A program made the position numbers and the translations under genes. The notes beneath the pieces were generated by a model that was not told where the DNA came from, searched no databases, and saw only the letters and a list, made by a program, of their open reading frames with translations. Positions 1 through 10,319 of a stretch of 64,000 nt of DNA are shown here, one piece after another (position 1 is the stretch's first letter; the number at the start of each line of letters is the position of its first letter). The stretch lies in assembly GCF_004959935.1 (NCBI RefSeq), contig NZ_SMYN01000013.1, positions 1 through 64,000 on the forward strand, read 5' to 3'. The DNA is from Falsirhodobacter xinxiangensis. GTDB lineage: Bacteria; Pseudomonadota; Alphaproteobacteria; Rhodobacterales; Rhodobacteraceae.

Positions 1-17
1 GCGGCACGGGTGCGCAT
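1..17 (-). CDS. 5' end of a gene cut by the left edge
   Basis: An ATG at 17 (minus strand) follows a GGAG ribosome binding site at 25-28 with 7-base spacing. It lies 24 bases beyond the stop codon of the ornithine-cyclodeaminase-family gene, in the same direction. Only about five codons (MRTRA) are visible, so the product cannot be named. The spacing suggests it is the next gene of the leftward catabolic operon. Confidence 0.5.
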
Positions 18-41
18 TCCAGTTCTCCTTTTCAACAACAT

Positions 42-974
42 TCAGGCGGCGGCGTTGGCGATCCAGATGGCGATCATCAGGTCGAGATGCGCGCCGCCGC
101 CATTCTTGAAGACCGTGATGTCTTCGGGCGACGTCCGGCCCTGCGTGTCGTCGCGGGCAAGGTCGTAAAGATCGCCAAGGACATCCTCGCGCCGGATCGC
201 GCCCGAGGCGATGGGGTCGATCAACTCGCCGATAAGATCGACGGTCGTCTCATAGCTGTCGACGAAGACCCGGCCCTTTGCCATCAGCGCGTCGTCGGCC
301 TCGCGCATCTCGGCGGTATAGGCGCCGATCAGGTCCACATGCGTGCCGGGCTGCACCCATTCGCCAAGGATGACGGGCTGTCTGGCCATGGTGGCGGTGC
401 TGACGATGTCGGCGCGGCCCACCTCGTCGGCCAGATCGTCCGCGACGACCAGCCGCCCGTTCAGATCCCCAAGGCTTGCGACCAGCGCTTCCGCCTGCTC
501 GCGCCGGCGTGCCCAGACCGCGATCCGTTCCAGATCCGGGAAAATCGCGTCATAGGCCCGCACGAGATTGGTCGCGAGCGTGCCCGCACCGACGATCAGA
601 AGGCGGCGGCTGTCCGGGCGAGCCAGAATCTGCGCGCCGAGGACCGAGTCCCCTGCCGTCTTGTATTCCGTGACCAGCGGCGCGTCGATGACCGCGGTCA
701 GATGGCCGTTATCGGCGTCATAGACCAGCATCCCACCCTGAATGCTCGGCAGCCCCTTCTGCGGGTTCGCATCATAGATGGTCACGGCCTTCACGCCGAA
801 TCCCAGCCCTTCGATATAGGCGCTGCGGTTCAGCAGCGTGCGGTCCGACGGCCCAAGGAACAGATCGCCCACCTGTGCCTTGGGGCGAAGATGCCCCTGC
901 CGAAGCGACGCAACCGCGCCATGCCAGTCGAGCCGCCCCGCGACGTCTTCATAGCCAATCATCTTCGGTCCCAT
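42..974 (-). CDS. Ornithine cyclodeaminase / mu-crystallin family protein, probable cyclic imino acid (pyrroline-2-carboxylate) reductase
   Basis: A 310-residue cytosolic protein of the OCD/mu-crystallin family. A substrate-side lobe (Lys62 region, Lys105-Thr106) precedes a Rossmann dinucleotide site GAGTLA at 129-134. Members either deaminate ornithine to proline or reduce cyclic ketimines such as delta1-pyrroline-2-carboxylate to L-proline. The family alone does not decide, but a proline-racemase-family gene and a ProC-like gene nearby favour the reductase role. The start at 974 was chosen because GAGGAG lies just upstream; an earlier in-frame start would run into the preceding gene. It follows the ETF-QO gene by 14 bases and is probably cotranscribed with it. 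Confidence 0.85.
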   Translation of the reverse strand: MGPKMIGYEDVAGRLDWHGAVASLRQGHLRPKAQVGDLFLGPSDRTLLNRSAYIEGLGFGVKAVTIYDANPQKGLPSIQGGMLVYDADNGHLTAVIDAPLVTEYKTAGDSVLGAQILARPDSRRLLIVGAGTLATNLVRAYDAIFPDLERIAVWARRREQAEALVASLGDLNGRLVVADDLADEVGRADIVSTATMARQPVILGEWVQPGTHVDLIGAYTAEMREADDALMAKGRVFVDSYETTVDLIGELIDPIASGAIRREDVLGDLYDLARDDTQGRTSPEDITVFKNGGGAHLDLMIAIWIANAAA

Positions 975-988
975 TCGCGGCTCCTCGG

Positions 989-2644
<1,656 letters not shown>

Positions 2645-2676
2645 GTGGCTGGCAAAGCTCCGCTGGCAGGCCTGGC

Positions 2677-3603
2677 TTACAGCTTCTGGGTCAGGTCGGG
2701 CAGGATCGTGAACAGATCGCCCACGAGGCTGTAATCGGCAACCTGAAGGATCGGAGCCTCCTCGTCCTTGTTGATGGCGACGATGACCTTGCTGTCCTTC
2801 ATCCCGGCAAGATGCTGAATCGCGCCAGAGATGCCGACCGCGACGTAAAGGCCGGGTGCCACGACCTTGCCGGTCTGTCCGACCTGCCAGTCGTTGGGCG
2901 CGTATCCGGCATCGACCGCCGCGCGCGAGGCGCCCACCGCCGCGCCGAGTTTGTCGGCCAGCGTCTCGATGATGGCGAAATTCTCTTTCGAGCCGACACC
3001 GCGCCCGCCGGACACGACCCGCGCCGCCGAGGTCAGCTCCGGCCGGTCGGAGGTCGCGACCTCGTCCGACTGCCAGGATGACAGGGCCGGATCGTCCGCA
3101 GACGCGGCATCGGCGATCGTGGCGGTGCCGCCATCGCCCGCGGCGTCGAAGCCTGCGGTGCGGATGGTCAGAACCTTTTGCGCATCGCGCGATCTGACCG
3201 TCTGGATCGCGTTGCCGGCATAGACCGGGCGTTCGAACTTTTGCGCGTCGATCACCGCCGACACGTCCGGGATCACCATGACATCCAAAAGCGCCGCCAC
3301 GCGGGGCATGACGTTCTTGGCGCCTGCTGTCGAGGGTGCCGCGATGTGATCGAACCCCGCGGCAAGCGAGACCAGCAGCGCCGCAACGGGTTCGGCCAGC
3401 CCATGGGCATATTGCTCGTGATCGGCCACCAGCACCTGCGCCACCCCGTCGATCGACGCAGCGGCCGTCGCCGCGCCCCGCGCGCCGGTCCCCGCACAAA
3501 GCACGGTGATATCGCCCAAGGGGCGCAGTGCCGTCACGGCCTTGGCCGTCGCGTCGCGGTTCAGATCGCCATTCGCGATCTCGCCCAGAAGAAGAACGCC
3601 CAT
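2677..3603 (-). CDS. etfA: Electron transfer flavoprotein alpha subunit
   Basis: A 308-residue alpha subunit of the FAD-containing heterodimeric ETF. The C-terminal half carries the FAD-binding signature: [12 protein letters not shown], then [14 protein letters not shown] and [13 protein letters not shown]. The N-terminal half is the variable domain that packs with EtfB. The start codon ATG (3603-3601) overlaps the etfB stop by one base (TGATG); a GTG one codon earlier (3606) is also possible. Overlap with etfB implies translational coupling and equal production of the two subunits. Confidence 0.96.
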   Translation of the reverse strand: MGVLLLGEIANGDLNRDATAKAVTALRPLGDITVLCAGTGARGAATAAASIDGVAQVLVADHEQYAHGLAEPVAALLVSLAAGFDHIAAPSTAGAKNVMPRVAALLDVMVIPDVSAVIDAQKFERPVYAGNAIQTVRSRDAQKVLTIRTAGFDAAGDGGTATIADAASADDPALSSWQSDEVATSDRPELTSAARVVSGGRGVGSKENFAIIETLADKLGAAVGASRAAVDAGYAPNDWQVGQTGKVVAPGLYVAVGISGAIQHLAGMKDSKVIVAINKDEEAPILQVADYSLVGDLFTILPDLTQKL

Positions 3604-4361
3604 CACACCACCCCGATCTCTTTCAACTTGCCGACCAGTTCGTCCACCGAAGCCAGCCGCACACCTGCCGCGCGGCCCTGCGGCTCTCGCGTGGCAAGGA
3701 TTTCCAGCCGGGGCGCGGGATCGACGCCGTAATCGGCGGCGGTCTTCTCCTCCAGCGGCTTCTTCTTGGCCTTCATGATGTTCGGCAGCGAAGCATAGCG
3801 CGGCTCGTTAAGGCGCAGGTCGGTCGTGATCACGGCGGGCAGCGCGACATCGATGGTCTGAAGACCGCCATCGACTTCCCGCGTGACCGTCGCGCGCCCG
3901 CCTGCAATCGCGATCTTCGACGCGAAGGTCGCCTGCCCCCAGCCCAGCAAAGCCGCCAGCATCTGGCCCGTCGCGCCCATGTCGCTGTCGATGGCCTGCT
4001 TGCCGGCGATGACCAACCCGGCGCCCTGCTCGGCCGCGACGGCGGCAAGGATCTTCGCGATCGCCAGCGGTTCCGTCGTCTGGTGGACGTCATCGGCGGC
4101 GACGACCAGAATGGCCCGATCCGCCCCCATCGCCAGCGCCGTCCGCAAGGTTTCCTGCGCCTGCCGGACGCCGATGGAGACGACGATCACCTCCTCGGCG
4201 ACCCCCTGCTCCTTCAGCCGGATCGCCTCCTCGACCGCGATCTCGTCGAAGGGGTTCATCGACATCTTGACGTCGGCCAGATCGACGCCGGAGCCGTCTG
4301 GTTTGACGCGCGGCTTCACGTTGTAGTCGATCACGCGCTTCACCGGCACGAGTATCTTCAT
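3603..4361 (-). CDS. etfB: Electron transfer flavoprotein beta subunit
   Basis: A 252-residue beta subunit of ETF, the AMP-binding partner of EtfA. It opens with [19 protein letters not shown], typical of the family, and has the EEAIRLKE and ADRAILV regions followed by the [11 protein letters not shown] segment. A GGAGG site lies just upstream of the ATG at 4361. The preceding dehydrogenase gene ends 14 bases upstream, so the flavoprotein dehydrogenase, its ETF acceptor and the ETF-quinone reductase lie in electron-flow order in one operon. Confidence 0.96.
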   Translation of the reverse strand: MKILVPVKRVIDYNVKPRVKPDGSGVDLADVKMSMNPFDEIAVEEAIRLKEQGVAEEVIVVSIGVRQAQETLRTALAMGADRAILVVAADDVHQTTEPLAIAKILAAVAAEQGAGLVIAGKQAIDSDMGATGQMLAALLGWGQATFASKIAIAGGRATVTREVDGGLQTIDVALPAVITTDLRLNEPRYASLPNIMKAKKKPLEEKTAADYGVDPAPRLEILATREPQGRAAGVRLASVDELVGKLKEIGVV

Positions 4362-4375
4362 GCTCCCCTCCTCCG

Positions 4376-6412
4376 TTACAGATCCTTGACCAGCCGCAGC
4401 GCGTCATAGATCGCGGCATGGGTGTTGCGGGCGGCAACCGCATCGCCGATGCGGAACAGGCGGAACGTGCCTTCCGGGTTGGCGCGCACGTCTTGCAACC
4501 GTCCCGAGGTCAGCGCCTCGTAATCGACCTCGCCCAAATTCGACGAACGCGGCTTGAGGTCGAAATAAAGCTCGTCCAGCGGGCGGGTGCCGTGGTTGAC
4601 GACCACCTGATCGACCAGCCGGTCCCGCGTGACGCCGCCATAGTCGCTGCCAAGCGTCGCGCGAAGCTGGTTGCCGTCGCGCACCACCGACAGCAGACGC
4701 CATGTCACGGTAAAGGTCGTGTCCAGCTTTTGCAGGCTGCGCATATACGGCACCAGGTTCATCGCCATCACCTCGGGCGAGAAGGCCCGGTCCGGCGTCA
4801 CGATCTCGACCTTCGCGCCCGTCGATGCGATCGCATCCGCCGCCTGAAGCGCGGCATGATCGCCCGCATCGTCAAAGATCAGCACGTTCTGGCCGGGCTT
4901 CACATCGCCCGAAAGAATGTCCCACGCCGAACAGACCAGATCGTCGCCCGCGCTCAGCACTTCGGTATGGGGCAGACCGCCGGTCGCGATGATGACCTCG
5001 TCCGGGTTGGTCGCCAGAACGTCCGCGTCATCCGCGAAGGTGTTGAAGTTGAAGGTCACCCCGTGCTTTTCGCACATCGCCTGACGCCATGCGATGATCG
5101 AGATCATCTCGCGGCGGCGTTCCTGCAAGGCCGTCAGCCGGATCTGGCCGCCGGGTTGATCGGCGGCTTCGAACACCGTCACGGCGTGGCCGCGTTCGGC
5201 GGCAACCCGCGCCGCTTCCATCCCCGCAGGCCCCGCGCCGACGATGGTGATGCGTTTGCGCGCATCCGCCGCCGGGATGATCTGGGGCATCGTCTCCTCG
5301 CGCCCGGTGGCCGCGTTGTGAAGGCAGAACGCAAGGCCACCCTGATAGATGCGGTCGAGGCAGTAGTTCGCGCCGACGCAGGGGCGGATGTCGTCCTCGC
5401 GCTTTTCGATGATCTTCCGCACGAGATGCGGATCGGCCATGTGGGCGCGGGTCATGCCCACCATGTCGATCAGGCCCGCAGCGATGGCGTGGCGCGCGGT
5501 GGGAACGTCCGGGATCTTGGCGGCATGGAAGGTCGGAAAGTCCGTCGCCTTCTTGATCTGCCCGGCGAATTCAAGATGCGGCGCGTTGCGCATGCCCTGC
5601 ACCGGGATCACGTCGGTCAGGCCCGCGTCGGTGTCGATATGCCCCCTGACGACGTTCAGGAAGTCCACCAGCCCGCTGTCCTTCAGCTTCTGCGAAATCG
5701 CGATGCCGTCCTTCGCATCGAAACCACCCGGCAGATCCTCGTCGCCGGTATAGCGCACGCCAAGCAGGAAATCCTCGCCGCATCGTTCGCGGATGCCGCG
5801 CAGGATGTCAAAGGTGAAACGCAGCCGATTGTCGAGATCGCCGCCGTAAGGCCCGTCCAGATCGTTCGTCAGCGGCGACCAGAACTGGTCCATCAGGTGG
5901 CCGTAGGCCTGCAGCTCCAACCCGTCCAGGCCGGCCGCCTTCATCCGTTCCGCCGCATCGACATAATCGCCGATGATCCGCTGGATGTCCCAATCTTCCA
6001 TCTTCTTGGGGAAGGATCGGTGCGCCGCCTCGCGCTCGTGGCTGGGCGAGACGACGGGCAGCCAGTCGGCCTTGTCCCAACGGGTACGGCGGCCAAGGTG
6101 GGTCAGCTGAATCATCACGGCCGTGCCGTGATCGTGGCATTCGTCCGTCAGCTTCTTCATCCACCCGACGACCTCGTCCTTCCATGCGAGGATATTGTTA
6201 AACACGGGCGGGCTGTCACGCGAAACGGATGCCGAACCGGCGGTCATCGTAAGCGCGACGCCGGCTTTCGCTCGCTCCACATGATAGGCGCGATAGCGAT
6301 CCTTGGGCATTCCGTCCTCGGGATATGCCGGTTCATGGCTGGTGATCATGATCCGGTTGCGAAGCATGAGATGCTTGAGTTGGAAGGGCTGCAAGAGTGG
6401 ATCGTTCGACAT
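4376..6412 (-). CDS. Trimethylamine dehydrogenase-like / Old Yellow Enzyme family flavoprotein, probable N-methylproline-type demethylase
   Basis: A 678-residue two-part flavoprotein. Residues 1-340 form an FMN TIM barrel of the Old Yellow Enzyme type, with LTHLGRRT near 103-110 and the DQF.SPLTN segment near 175-183. Residues 385-678 form a FAD/NAD(P)-binding half with GAGPAG at 392-397. Between them lies the Fe-S motif region of trimethylamine and dimethylamine dehydrogenases. Here it contains Cys345, Cys351 and Cys363, but residue 348, where the relatives have the second cysteine, is alanine. Relatives oxidatively demethylate amines and donate electrons to ETF, which is encoded directly downstream. 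The proline-type genes around it suggest an N-methylproline or N-methyl-hydroxyproline substrate; that is inference. Start at Met 6412; an upstream in-frame start would add 13 unlikely residues. Confidence 0.85.
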   Translation of the reverse strand: MSNDPLLQPFQLKHLMLRNRIMITSHEPAYPEDGMPKDRYRAYHVERAKAGVALTMTAGSASVSRDSPPVFNNILAWKDEVVGWMKKLTDECHDHGTAVMIQLTHLGRRTRWDKADWLPVVSPSHEREAAHRSFPKKMEDWDIQRIIGDYVDAAERMKAAGLDGLELQAYGHLMDQFWSPLTNDLDGPYGGDLDNRLRFTFDILRGIRERCGEDFLLGVRYTGDEDLPGGFDAKDGIAISQKLKDSGLVDFLNVVRGHIDTDAGLTDVIPVQGMRNAPHLEFAGQIKKATDFPTFHAAKIPDVPTARHAIAAGLIDMVGMTRAHMADPHLVRKIIEKREDDIRPCVGANYCLDRIYQGGLAFCLHNAATGREETMPQIIPAADARKRITIVGAGPAGMEAARVAAERGHAVTVFEAADQPGGQIRLTALQERRREMISIIAWRQAMCEKHGVTFNFNTFADDADVLATNPDEVIIATGGLPHTEVLSAGDDLVCSAWDILSGDVKPGQNVLIFDDAGDHAALQAADAIASTGAKVEIVTPDRAFSPEVMAMNLVPYMRSLQKLDTTFTVTWRLLSVVRDGNQLRATLGSDYGGVTRDRLVDQVVVNHGTRPLDELYFDLKPRSSNLGEVDYEALTSGRLQDVRANPEGTFRLFRIGDAVAARNTHAAIYDALRLVKDL

Positions 6413-6462
6413 GAATCTGCCTGTTGCGGTGGAGCGGTGTCGAGCCAACACTCCGCCATAAT

Positions 6463-6497
6463 GTTCACCACTGTCAAATTAAAAATCACAGGTGAAC
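6463..6497. promoter_or_regulatory. Inverted repeat between divergent genes, probable regulator operator
   Basis: GTTCACC at 6463-6469 and GGTGAAC at 6491-6497 form a perfect 7-base inverted repeat with a 21-base AT-rich spacer. It lies between the leftward dehydrogenase gene (start 6412) and the rightward TetR-type gene (start 6561). A TTGACA element for leftward transcription (complement of 6472-6477) lies inside it. The placement fits an operator for the adjacent regulator. Confidence 0.45.
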
Positions 6498-6560
6498 GCT
6501 TGAGGCCGCGAAGTGCACATAAGACTTGCGGGCATATTGGGCAGCCGATACCTCTCAGGG

Positions 6561-7199
6561 ATGGATCAGAAAAGTTCTACCGAAACCGGATGGCGCGGAT
6601 CGCGCGAGGGATGGCTCGACGCGGGCTATAAAGCCTTGATCGAGAACGGTATCGACGCGGTCAAGATCCTGCCTCTGGCCAAGCAGCTGAACCTGTCGCG
6701 CACAAGCTTCTATTGGTTCTTCGAGGATCGGGAATCGCTGCTGGCGGCGCTGCTTGACGGTTGGGAAGCCCGCACGACGACGCCGCTCGTCGCGTCCACG
6801 ACCCAGTATGCCGAAACGCAGACCGAGGCGATGTTCAACGTCATCGGCACGTTCATCGATGCGAAAGCCTTTGATTCCAAGCTGGAATTCGCTGTCCGCA
6901 GCTGGGCTTTGCAAGATGACAAGGTTGCCGAACGTGTTCGGCAGGCCGATGTCGTGCGCCTGCAGGCCTTGTCCGAGATGCTGACGCGGTGGGGCCATGA
7001 TGCCGTTCAGGCCGATGTCAGGGCGCGAACGGTCTATCTTGTCCAGATCGGATACATCTCGATGCAAGTGCAGGAAGATCTGGAGGTCCGGCTTCCAAGG
7101 GTCCCGCCATATGTCGAGATCTATACCGGGCAACCTGTGTCCTTGAACGAGATCGCCCGCTTCAACGGCAGATTCGGCAGGGTTTCCACGCTCACCTGA
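6561..7199 (+). CDS. TetR/AcrR family transcriptional regulator
   Basis: About 212 residues. The N-terminal helix-turn-helix (roughly 28-60, with LAKQLNLSRTSFYWFFEDRE) is typical of TetR-type repressors, and the C-terminal helical part is a divergent ligand-binding domain. ATG 6561 was preferred to a GTG 48 bases upstream because AGGG precedes it and the TetR fold begins soon after. The gene is divergent from the ETF/dehydrogenase operon, so it probably controls that operon. The ligand is unknown; a proline-type betaine or its demethylation product would fit the setting. Confidence 0.8.
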   Translation: MDQKSSTETGWRGSREGWLDAGYKALIENGIDAVKILPLAKQLNLSRTSFYWFFEDRESLLAALLDGWEARTTTPLVASTTQYAETQTEAMFNVIGTFIDAKAFDSKLEFAVRSWALQDDKVAERVRQADVVRLQALSEMLTRWGHDAVQADVRARTVYLVQIGYISMQVQEDLEVRLPRVPPYVEIYTGQPVSLNEIARFNGRFGRVSTLT

Positions 7200-7280
7200 C
7201 AAAGCACCGGGTTTGGACGCAACTGGCCTTTGCGTGGACGCGTCTGAACCCGCCTCATACAGCAGTGAACATTTTATTGT

Positions 7281-7290
7281 GCGTATACGA
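7281..7290. promoter_or_regulatory. GTATAC-centred palindrome upstream of the ProC-like gene, probable GntR operator
   Basis: GCGTATACGA, 55 bases upstream of the ProC-like start. The 11-base string CGTATACGATT recurs at 12558-12568 in front of the proX-like gene, next to a GntR/FCD regulator. GntR-family FCD repressors typically bind short GTATAC-type palindromes. Sharing of the site suggests both units belong to that regulator's regulon. Confidence 0.55.
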
Positions 7291-7344
7291 TTAATGCGGT
7301 AATCCTGCGGGATACGCGGAAGATCGACTGCACGGAGGATGGGC

Positions 7345-8139
7345 ATGAGGGTCGGCATCGCAGGAGGCACCGGATGGCTCGGCTTCGCGCTTGGCCGCCG
7401 CTTGCTGGATGATCGGATCGTGGCGCCCTCCGATCTGACGATACTAAATCGCAGCGGGCCGCGCGCCGACTATGCGGGGTATCGGGTGGGATGGGCCGCG
7501 GACCCCAAGGATTTGGTGCAGCGCAGCGATATCATCATCCTGTCCATTCGCCCCGAGACGTGGCGGACCTTCGACCTCGACGCCTCCGGAAAGCTCGTGC
7601 TGTCCTTCATGGCGGGCATCGATTGCGCCGATCTGGCGCGGTGTAAGGGTCGCATCGTCAGGGCAGTCCCGAACGCCGCCGCCGAGATCGGCGCGTCCTA
7701 TTCGCCGTGGTATGCTGGCCCGGGAATAACGGACGCTGACAAATCGGCCGTCACAAGGATACTGTCCTCCGTCGGGACTTCGGACGAACTTGAGGACGAA
7801 AAGCAGGTCGATGTCATGACCGCCCTGCCGGGATCGGGTGCCGCCTATCCCGCGCTTATGGCCGTTGCCATGTTCGAATACGCAAAATCGCAAGACGTGC
7901 CGCCTGACATCGCATGGCGGGCTGCAGAAGGCGCGATCTGCGGCGGCGCAGCCTTGTTGTCGGGGCGCATTTCCAACGCCCCTGCCCTTCTTGCCGCATA
8001 TCATGACTATCGCGGAACCACGGCGGCAGGTCTTTGCGCCGCCCAAGAATCCGGTTTCGACGCTTCGATAACAAACGCACTGTCCGCCGCGACGCGAAAG
8101 GCGCGTGACATGAGCTTTCGCAATCAGTCCGATGACTGA
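7345..8139 (+). CDS. Pyrroline-5-carboxylate reductase family protein (ProC-like)
   Basis: A 264-residue ProC-family NAD(P)-dependent reductase. The Rossmann motif AGGTGWLG lies at 6-13, RAVPNAAAEIG at 106-116 matches the conserved RxMPN region, PGSGAAY lies at 162-168, and the GTTAAGL signature at 224-230. Classical members reduce pyrroline-5-carboxylate to proline. Inside this cluster it may act on a related cyclic imine, since a housekeeping proC would normally sit elsewhere. ATG 7345 was chosen over ATG 7339 because GGAGG (7334-7338) is 6 bases from 7345 but touches 7339. Confidence 0.8.
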   Translation: MRVGIAGGTGWLGFALGRRLLDDRIVAPSDLTILNRSGPRADYAGYRVGWAADPKDLVQRSDIIILSIRPETWRTFDLDASGKLVLSFMAGIDCADLARCKGRIVRAVPNAAAEIGASYSPWYAGPGITDADKSAVTRILSSVGTSDELEDEKQVDVMTALPGSGAAYPALMAVAMFEYAKSQDVPPDIAWRAAEGAICGGAALLSGRISNAPALLAAYHDYRGTTAAGLCAAQESGFDASITNALSAATRKARDMSFRNQSDD

Positions 8140-8218
8140 CATGCGGGGATAACCCGCACAACGCCGGCAACTGATCGGCAGGACCGCAACGCGGCCAACC
8201 ACCAACAGGAGAGTTGAG

Positions 8219-8329
8219 ATGAACATGCCAGACCTTGCCATCCCGAGGATACCAGCACCGACCGATCGAAATCGGATCAAGCGCATCGTTTGGGCCGCAT
8301 CCAGCACTCCCGGCCGCAGGCACGAATGA
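8219..8329 (+). CDS. Possible 36-residue small ORF or leader peptide containing five prolines
   Basis: ATG 8219 follows AGGAG (8208-8212) with 6-base spacing and opens a 36-codon frame ending at TGA 8329. It encodes five prolines, four within the first 14 residues (at 4, 9, 12 and 14), and no recognisable domain. It lies between the ProC-like gene and a terminator-like hairpin that precedes the transporter genes. It could be an attenuation leader peptide, a small protein, or a chance frame; only the ribosome binding site and the placement support it. Confidence 0.35.
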   Translation: MNMPDLAIPRIPAPTDRNRIKRIVWAASSTPGRRHE

Positions 8330-8341
8330 CAGCCTGACGAC

Positions 8342-8368
8342 CGGCGCGCCCGCGCCGTCCTTTTCCTT
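8342..8368 (+). terminator. Terminator-like hairpin before the transporter genes
   Basis: CGGCGC (8342-8347), a GCCC loop and GCGCCG (8352-8357) form a 6-base-pair GC stem followed by the pyrimidine tract TCCTTTTCCTT. It could end the ProC-like transcript or act as an attenuator for the permease gene starting at 8401. The T-run is interrupted, so it is weaker than a classical terminator. Confidence 0.5.
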
Positions 8369-8400
8369 ATGTCGTAGCCATACCCACCAGTGAGGTCGCC

Positions 8401-9288
8401 ATGACTTGGCTTACGGAATTCCCACAGATCGACAACGGCATGCTCCGCGATCTGAAACGCGCCATCGATGATGGTTTCCGCAATTTCTCCCGCTCCTATG
8501 GTGACGCGATCGAGGCCGTGTTCGATCCGCTGCGCCACTTCCTGTCCTGGTCGGAAAATCTGCTGACCGATACGCCCTGGCCCATCGTGCTGCTGGTCGT
8601 GGGCCTTCTTGCCTGGGGGGCAAGCCGCAGCTTTCGCATCGTCTTCGCCTGTGTCGGCACGCTGTGCCTGATCGGTGCCTTCGGGATGTGGGAGGACACG
8701 ATGAAGACCATTTCGATGATCCTCACCTCCACGTTGATGGCGATCGCGCTTGGCATTCCGATCGGGGTGCTGATGTCGCGCTCCGACCGGGTTCAGTCCT
8801 TCGTCAGCCCGATCCTCGACGTGATGCAGACGATGCCGCCCTTCGTCTATCTCATCCCCGTCGTGATGCTTCTGGGCATCGGCAAGGTTCCCGGCCTCAT
8901 CGCCGTCGTGATCTATGCGCTGCCGCCCATGATCCGTCTGACCAATCTGGGGATCAGGCAGGTCGACGGCGAAGTGCTCGAGGCGGCGGATGCGTTCGGC
9001 TCGTCCCGCTGGCAACGGCTCGTGAAGGCGGAGTTGCCATTGGCCATGCCCACCATCATGGCAGGCATCAACCAGACTATCATGATGGCACTGGCCATGG
9101 TCGTCATCGCCTCGATGATCGGTGTGGAAGGCCTCGGGCTGCCGGTCCTTCGCGCCATCTCGAACCAATACTTCACGCTTGGCCTGTTCAACGGACTTGC
9201 CATCGTCGGCATCGCGATCCTGTTCGATCGGGTCAGCCAGGCTTTCGGCCACCGTCTTCAAAAGCACCGCGGAGGCCACAATGTCTGA
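8401..9288 (+). CDS. Glycine/proline betaine-type ABC transporter permease (ProW-like)
   Basis: A 295-residue inner-membrane permease of the ProW/OpuAB family. A soluble N-terminal stretch (about 1-55) precedes roughly seven membrane segments. The EAA loop lies in the region EVLEAADAFGSSRWQRLVKAELPLAMPTI, which contacts the ATPase. It overlaps the ATPase gene by 8 bases, so the two are coupled. With the separately encoded binding protein at 12598 it makes a complete quaternary amine importer. Confidence 0.92.
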   Translation: MTWLTEFPQIDNGMLRDLKRAIDDGFRNFSRSYGDAIEAVFDPLRHFLSWSENLLTDTPWPIVLLVVGLLAWGASRSFRIVFACVGTLCLIGAFGMWEDTMKTISMILTSTLMAIALGIPIGVLMSRSDRVQSFVSPILDVMQTMPPFVYLIPVVMLLGIGKVPGLIAVVIYALPPMIRLTNLGIRQVDGEVLEAADAFGSSRWQRLVKAELPLAMPTIMAGINQTIMMALAMVVIASMIGVEGLGLPVLRAISNQYFTLGLFNGLAIVGIAILFDRVSQAFGHRLQKHRGGHNV

Positions 9289-10309
9289 TCCGATCGGCAT
9301 CCAGATCCGCAATCTCTACAAGATCTTCGGCCCGCGCGGGGGCGAGTTCGTCAGCGCCGTGCAGGGCGGCATGTCCAAGCAGGAACTGAACGACAAGCAC
9401 CGGCACGTCCTTGGCCTGCGCGACATCAACCTCGACATTCCCGCGGGCCGCATTCAGGTGATCATGGGGCTGTCGGGATCGGGCAAATCCACCCTGATCC
9501 GCCATATCAACCGCCTGATCGACCCCACCGCGGGTGAGATCATGATCGAAGGGCAGGACGTCGTGCGCATGCCCCCCGCGGCATTGCGAAGCTTCCGTCG
9601 CCACAAGACCGCGATGGTGTTCCAGAAATTCGGACTTCTTCCGCACCGCACCGTGCTGAACAACGTCGGATATGGTCTGGAAGTCCAAGGCATGGACGCT
9701 GCCGCCCGCAACGAGATCGCCATGCGCTGGATCGAGCGTGTCGGCCTTCGCGGGTTCGAGACGAAATACCCCAGCCAGCTTTCCGGCGGGATGCAGCAGC
9801 GCGTCGGACTTGCCCGCGCGCTGACCAACGATGCGCCGATCCTGTTGATGGACGAGGCGTATTCCGCGCTCGACCCGCTGATCCGGTACGACATGCAGAC
9901 GGTGTTGCTGGACCTGCAAAGCGAGGTCCGCAAGACCATCGTCTTCATCACGCATGATCTGGACGAAGCCCTGCGCATCGGCGACCGGATCGCGCTGCTT
10001 CGCGACGGCTCGATCATCCAGCAGGGCACGGGACAGGATATCGTCCTTCGCCCCGCCGACGACTATGTGTCGAACTTCGTGCAGCATGTGGATCGCGGCA
10101 AGGTCGTGCAGGTCGGCTCGATCATGGAGCCGATGTCGGCCAGCAACACCAATGGACATGCCATCCCCGAGCATACGACCCTTTCCGAAGCCCTGCGCCA
10201 GATGCTGAGCAGCAGGCTTCAGGTGATCGACGTGAATGACATGGCAAATCGCCCGGTCGGACAGCTTTCGCTGGAACGGGCGATCGCGGTTTCGGCAGGC
10301 GCAGCCTGA
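9281..10309 (+). CDS. Glycine/proline betaine-type ABC transporter ATP-binding protein (ProV-like)
   Basis: A 342-residue ATPase. Walker A GLSGSGKST lies at 63-71, the signature LSGGMQQR at 167-174 and Walker B ILLMDEA at 187-193. The insert before Walker A (AVQGGMSKQELNDKH region) is characteristic of ProV/OpuAA. The C-terminal accessory part (about 265-342) is shorter than the paired CBS domains of E. coli ProV. ATG 9281 has GGAGG at 9271-9275 and lies inside the end of the permease gene. Confidence 0.93.
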   Translation: MSDPIGIQIRNLYKIFGPRGGEFVSAVQGGMSKQELNDKHRHVLGLRDINLDIPAGRIQVIMGLSGSGKSTLIRHINRLIDPTAGEIMIEGQDVVRMPPAALRSFRRHKTAMVFQKFGLLPHRTVLNNVGYGLEVQGMDAAARNEIAMRWIERVGLRGFETKYPSQLSGGMQQRVGLARALTNDAPILLMDEAYSALDPLIRYDMQTVLLDLQSEVRKTIVFITHDLDEALRIGDRIALLRDGSIIQQGTGQDIVLRPADDYVSNFVQHVDRGKVVQVGSIMEPMSASNTNGHAIPEHTTLSEALRQMLSSRLQVIDVNDMANRPVGQLSLERAIAVSAGAA

Positions 10310-10319
10310 GCCTGCCCGC

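Noticed and set aside
4418-6631. A 737-codon open frame on the plus strand opposite the dehydrogenase gene
   Set aside because: It is the antisense shadow of a GC-rich gene: composition is rich in Arg, Ala and His, it has no recognisable domain, and the opposite strand encodes a clear flavoprotein.
7339-7344. ATG 7339 as the start of the ProC-like gene
   Set aside because: It directly abuts the GGAGG site with no spacing; ATG 7345 has the proper six-base spacing.
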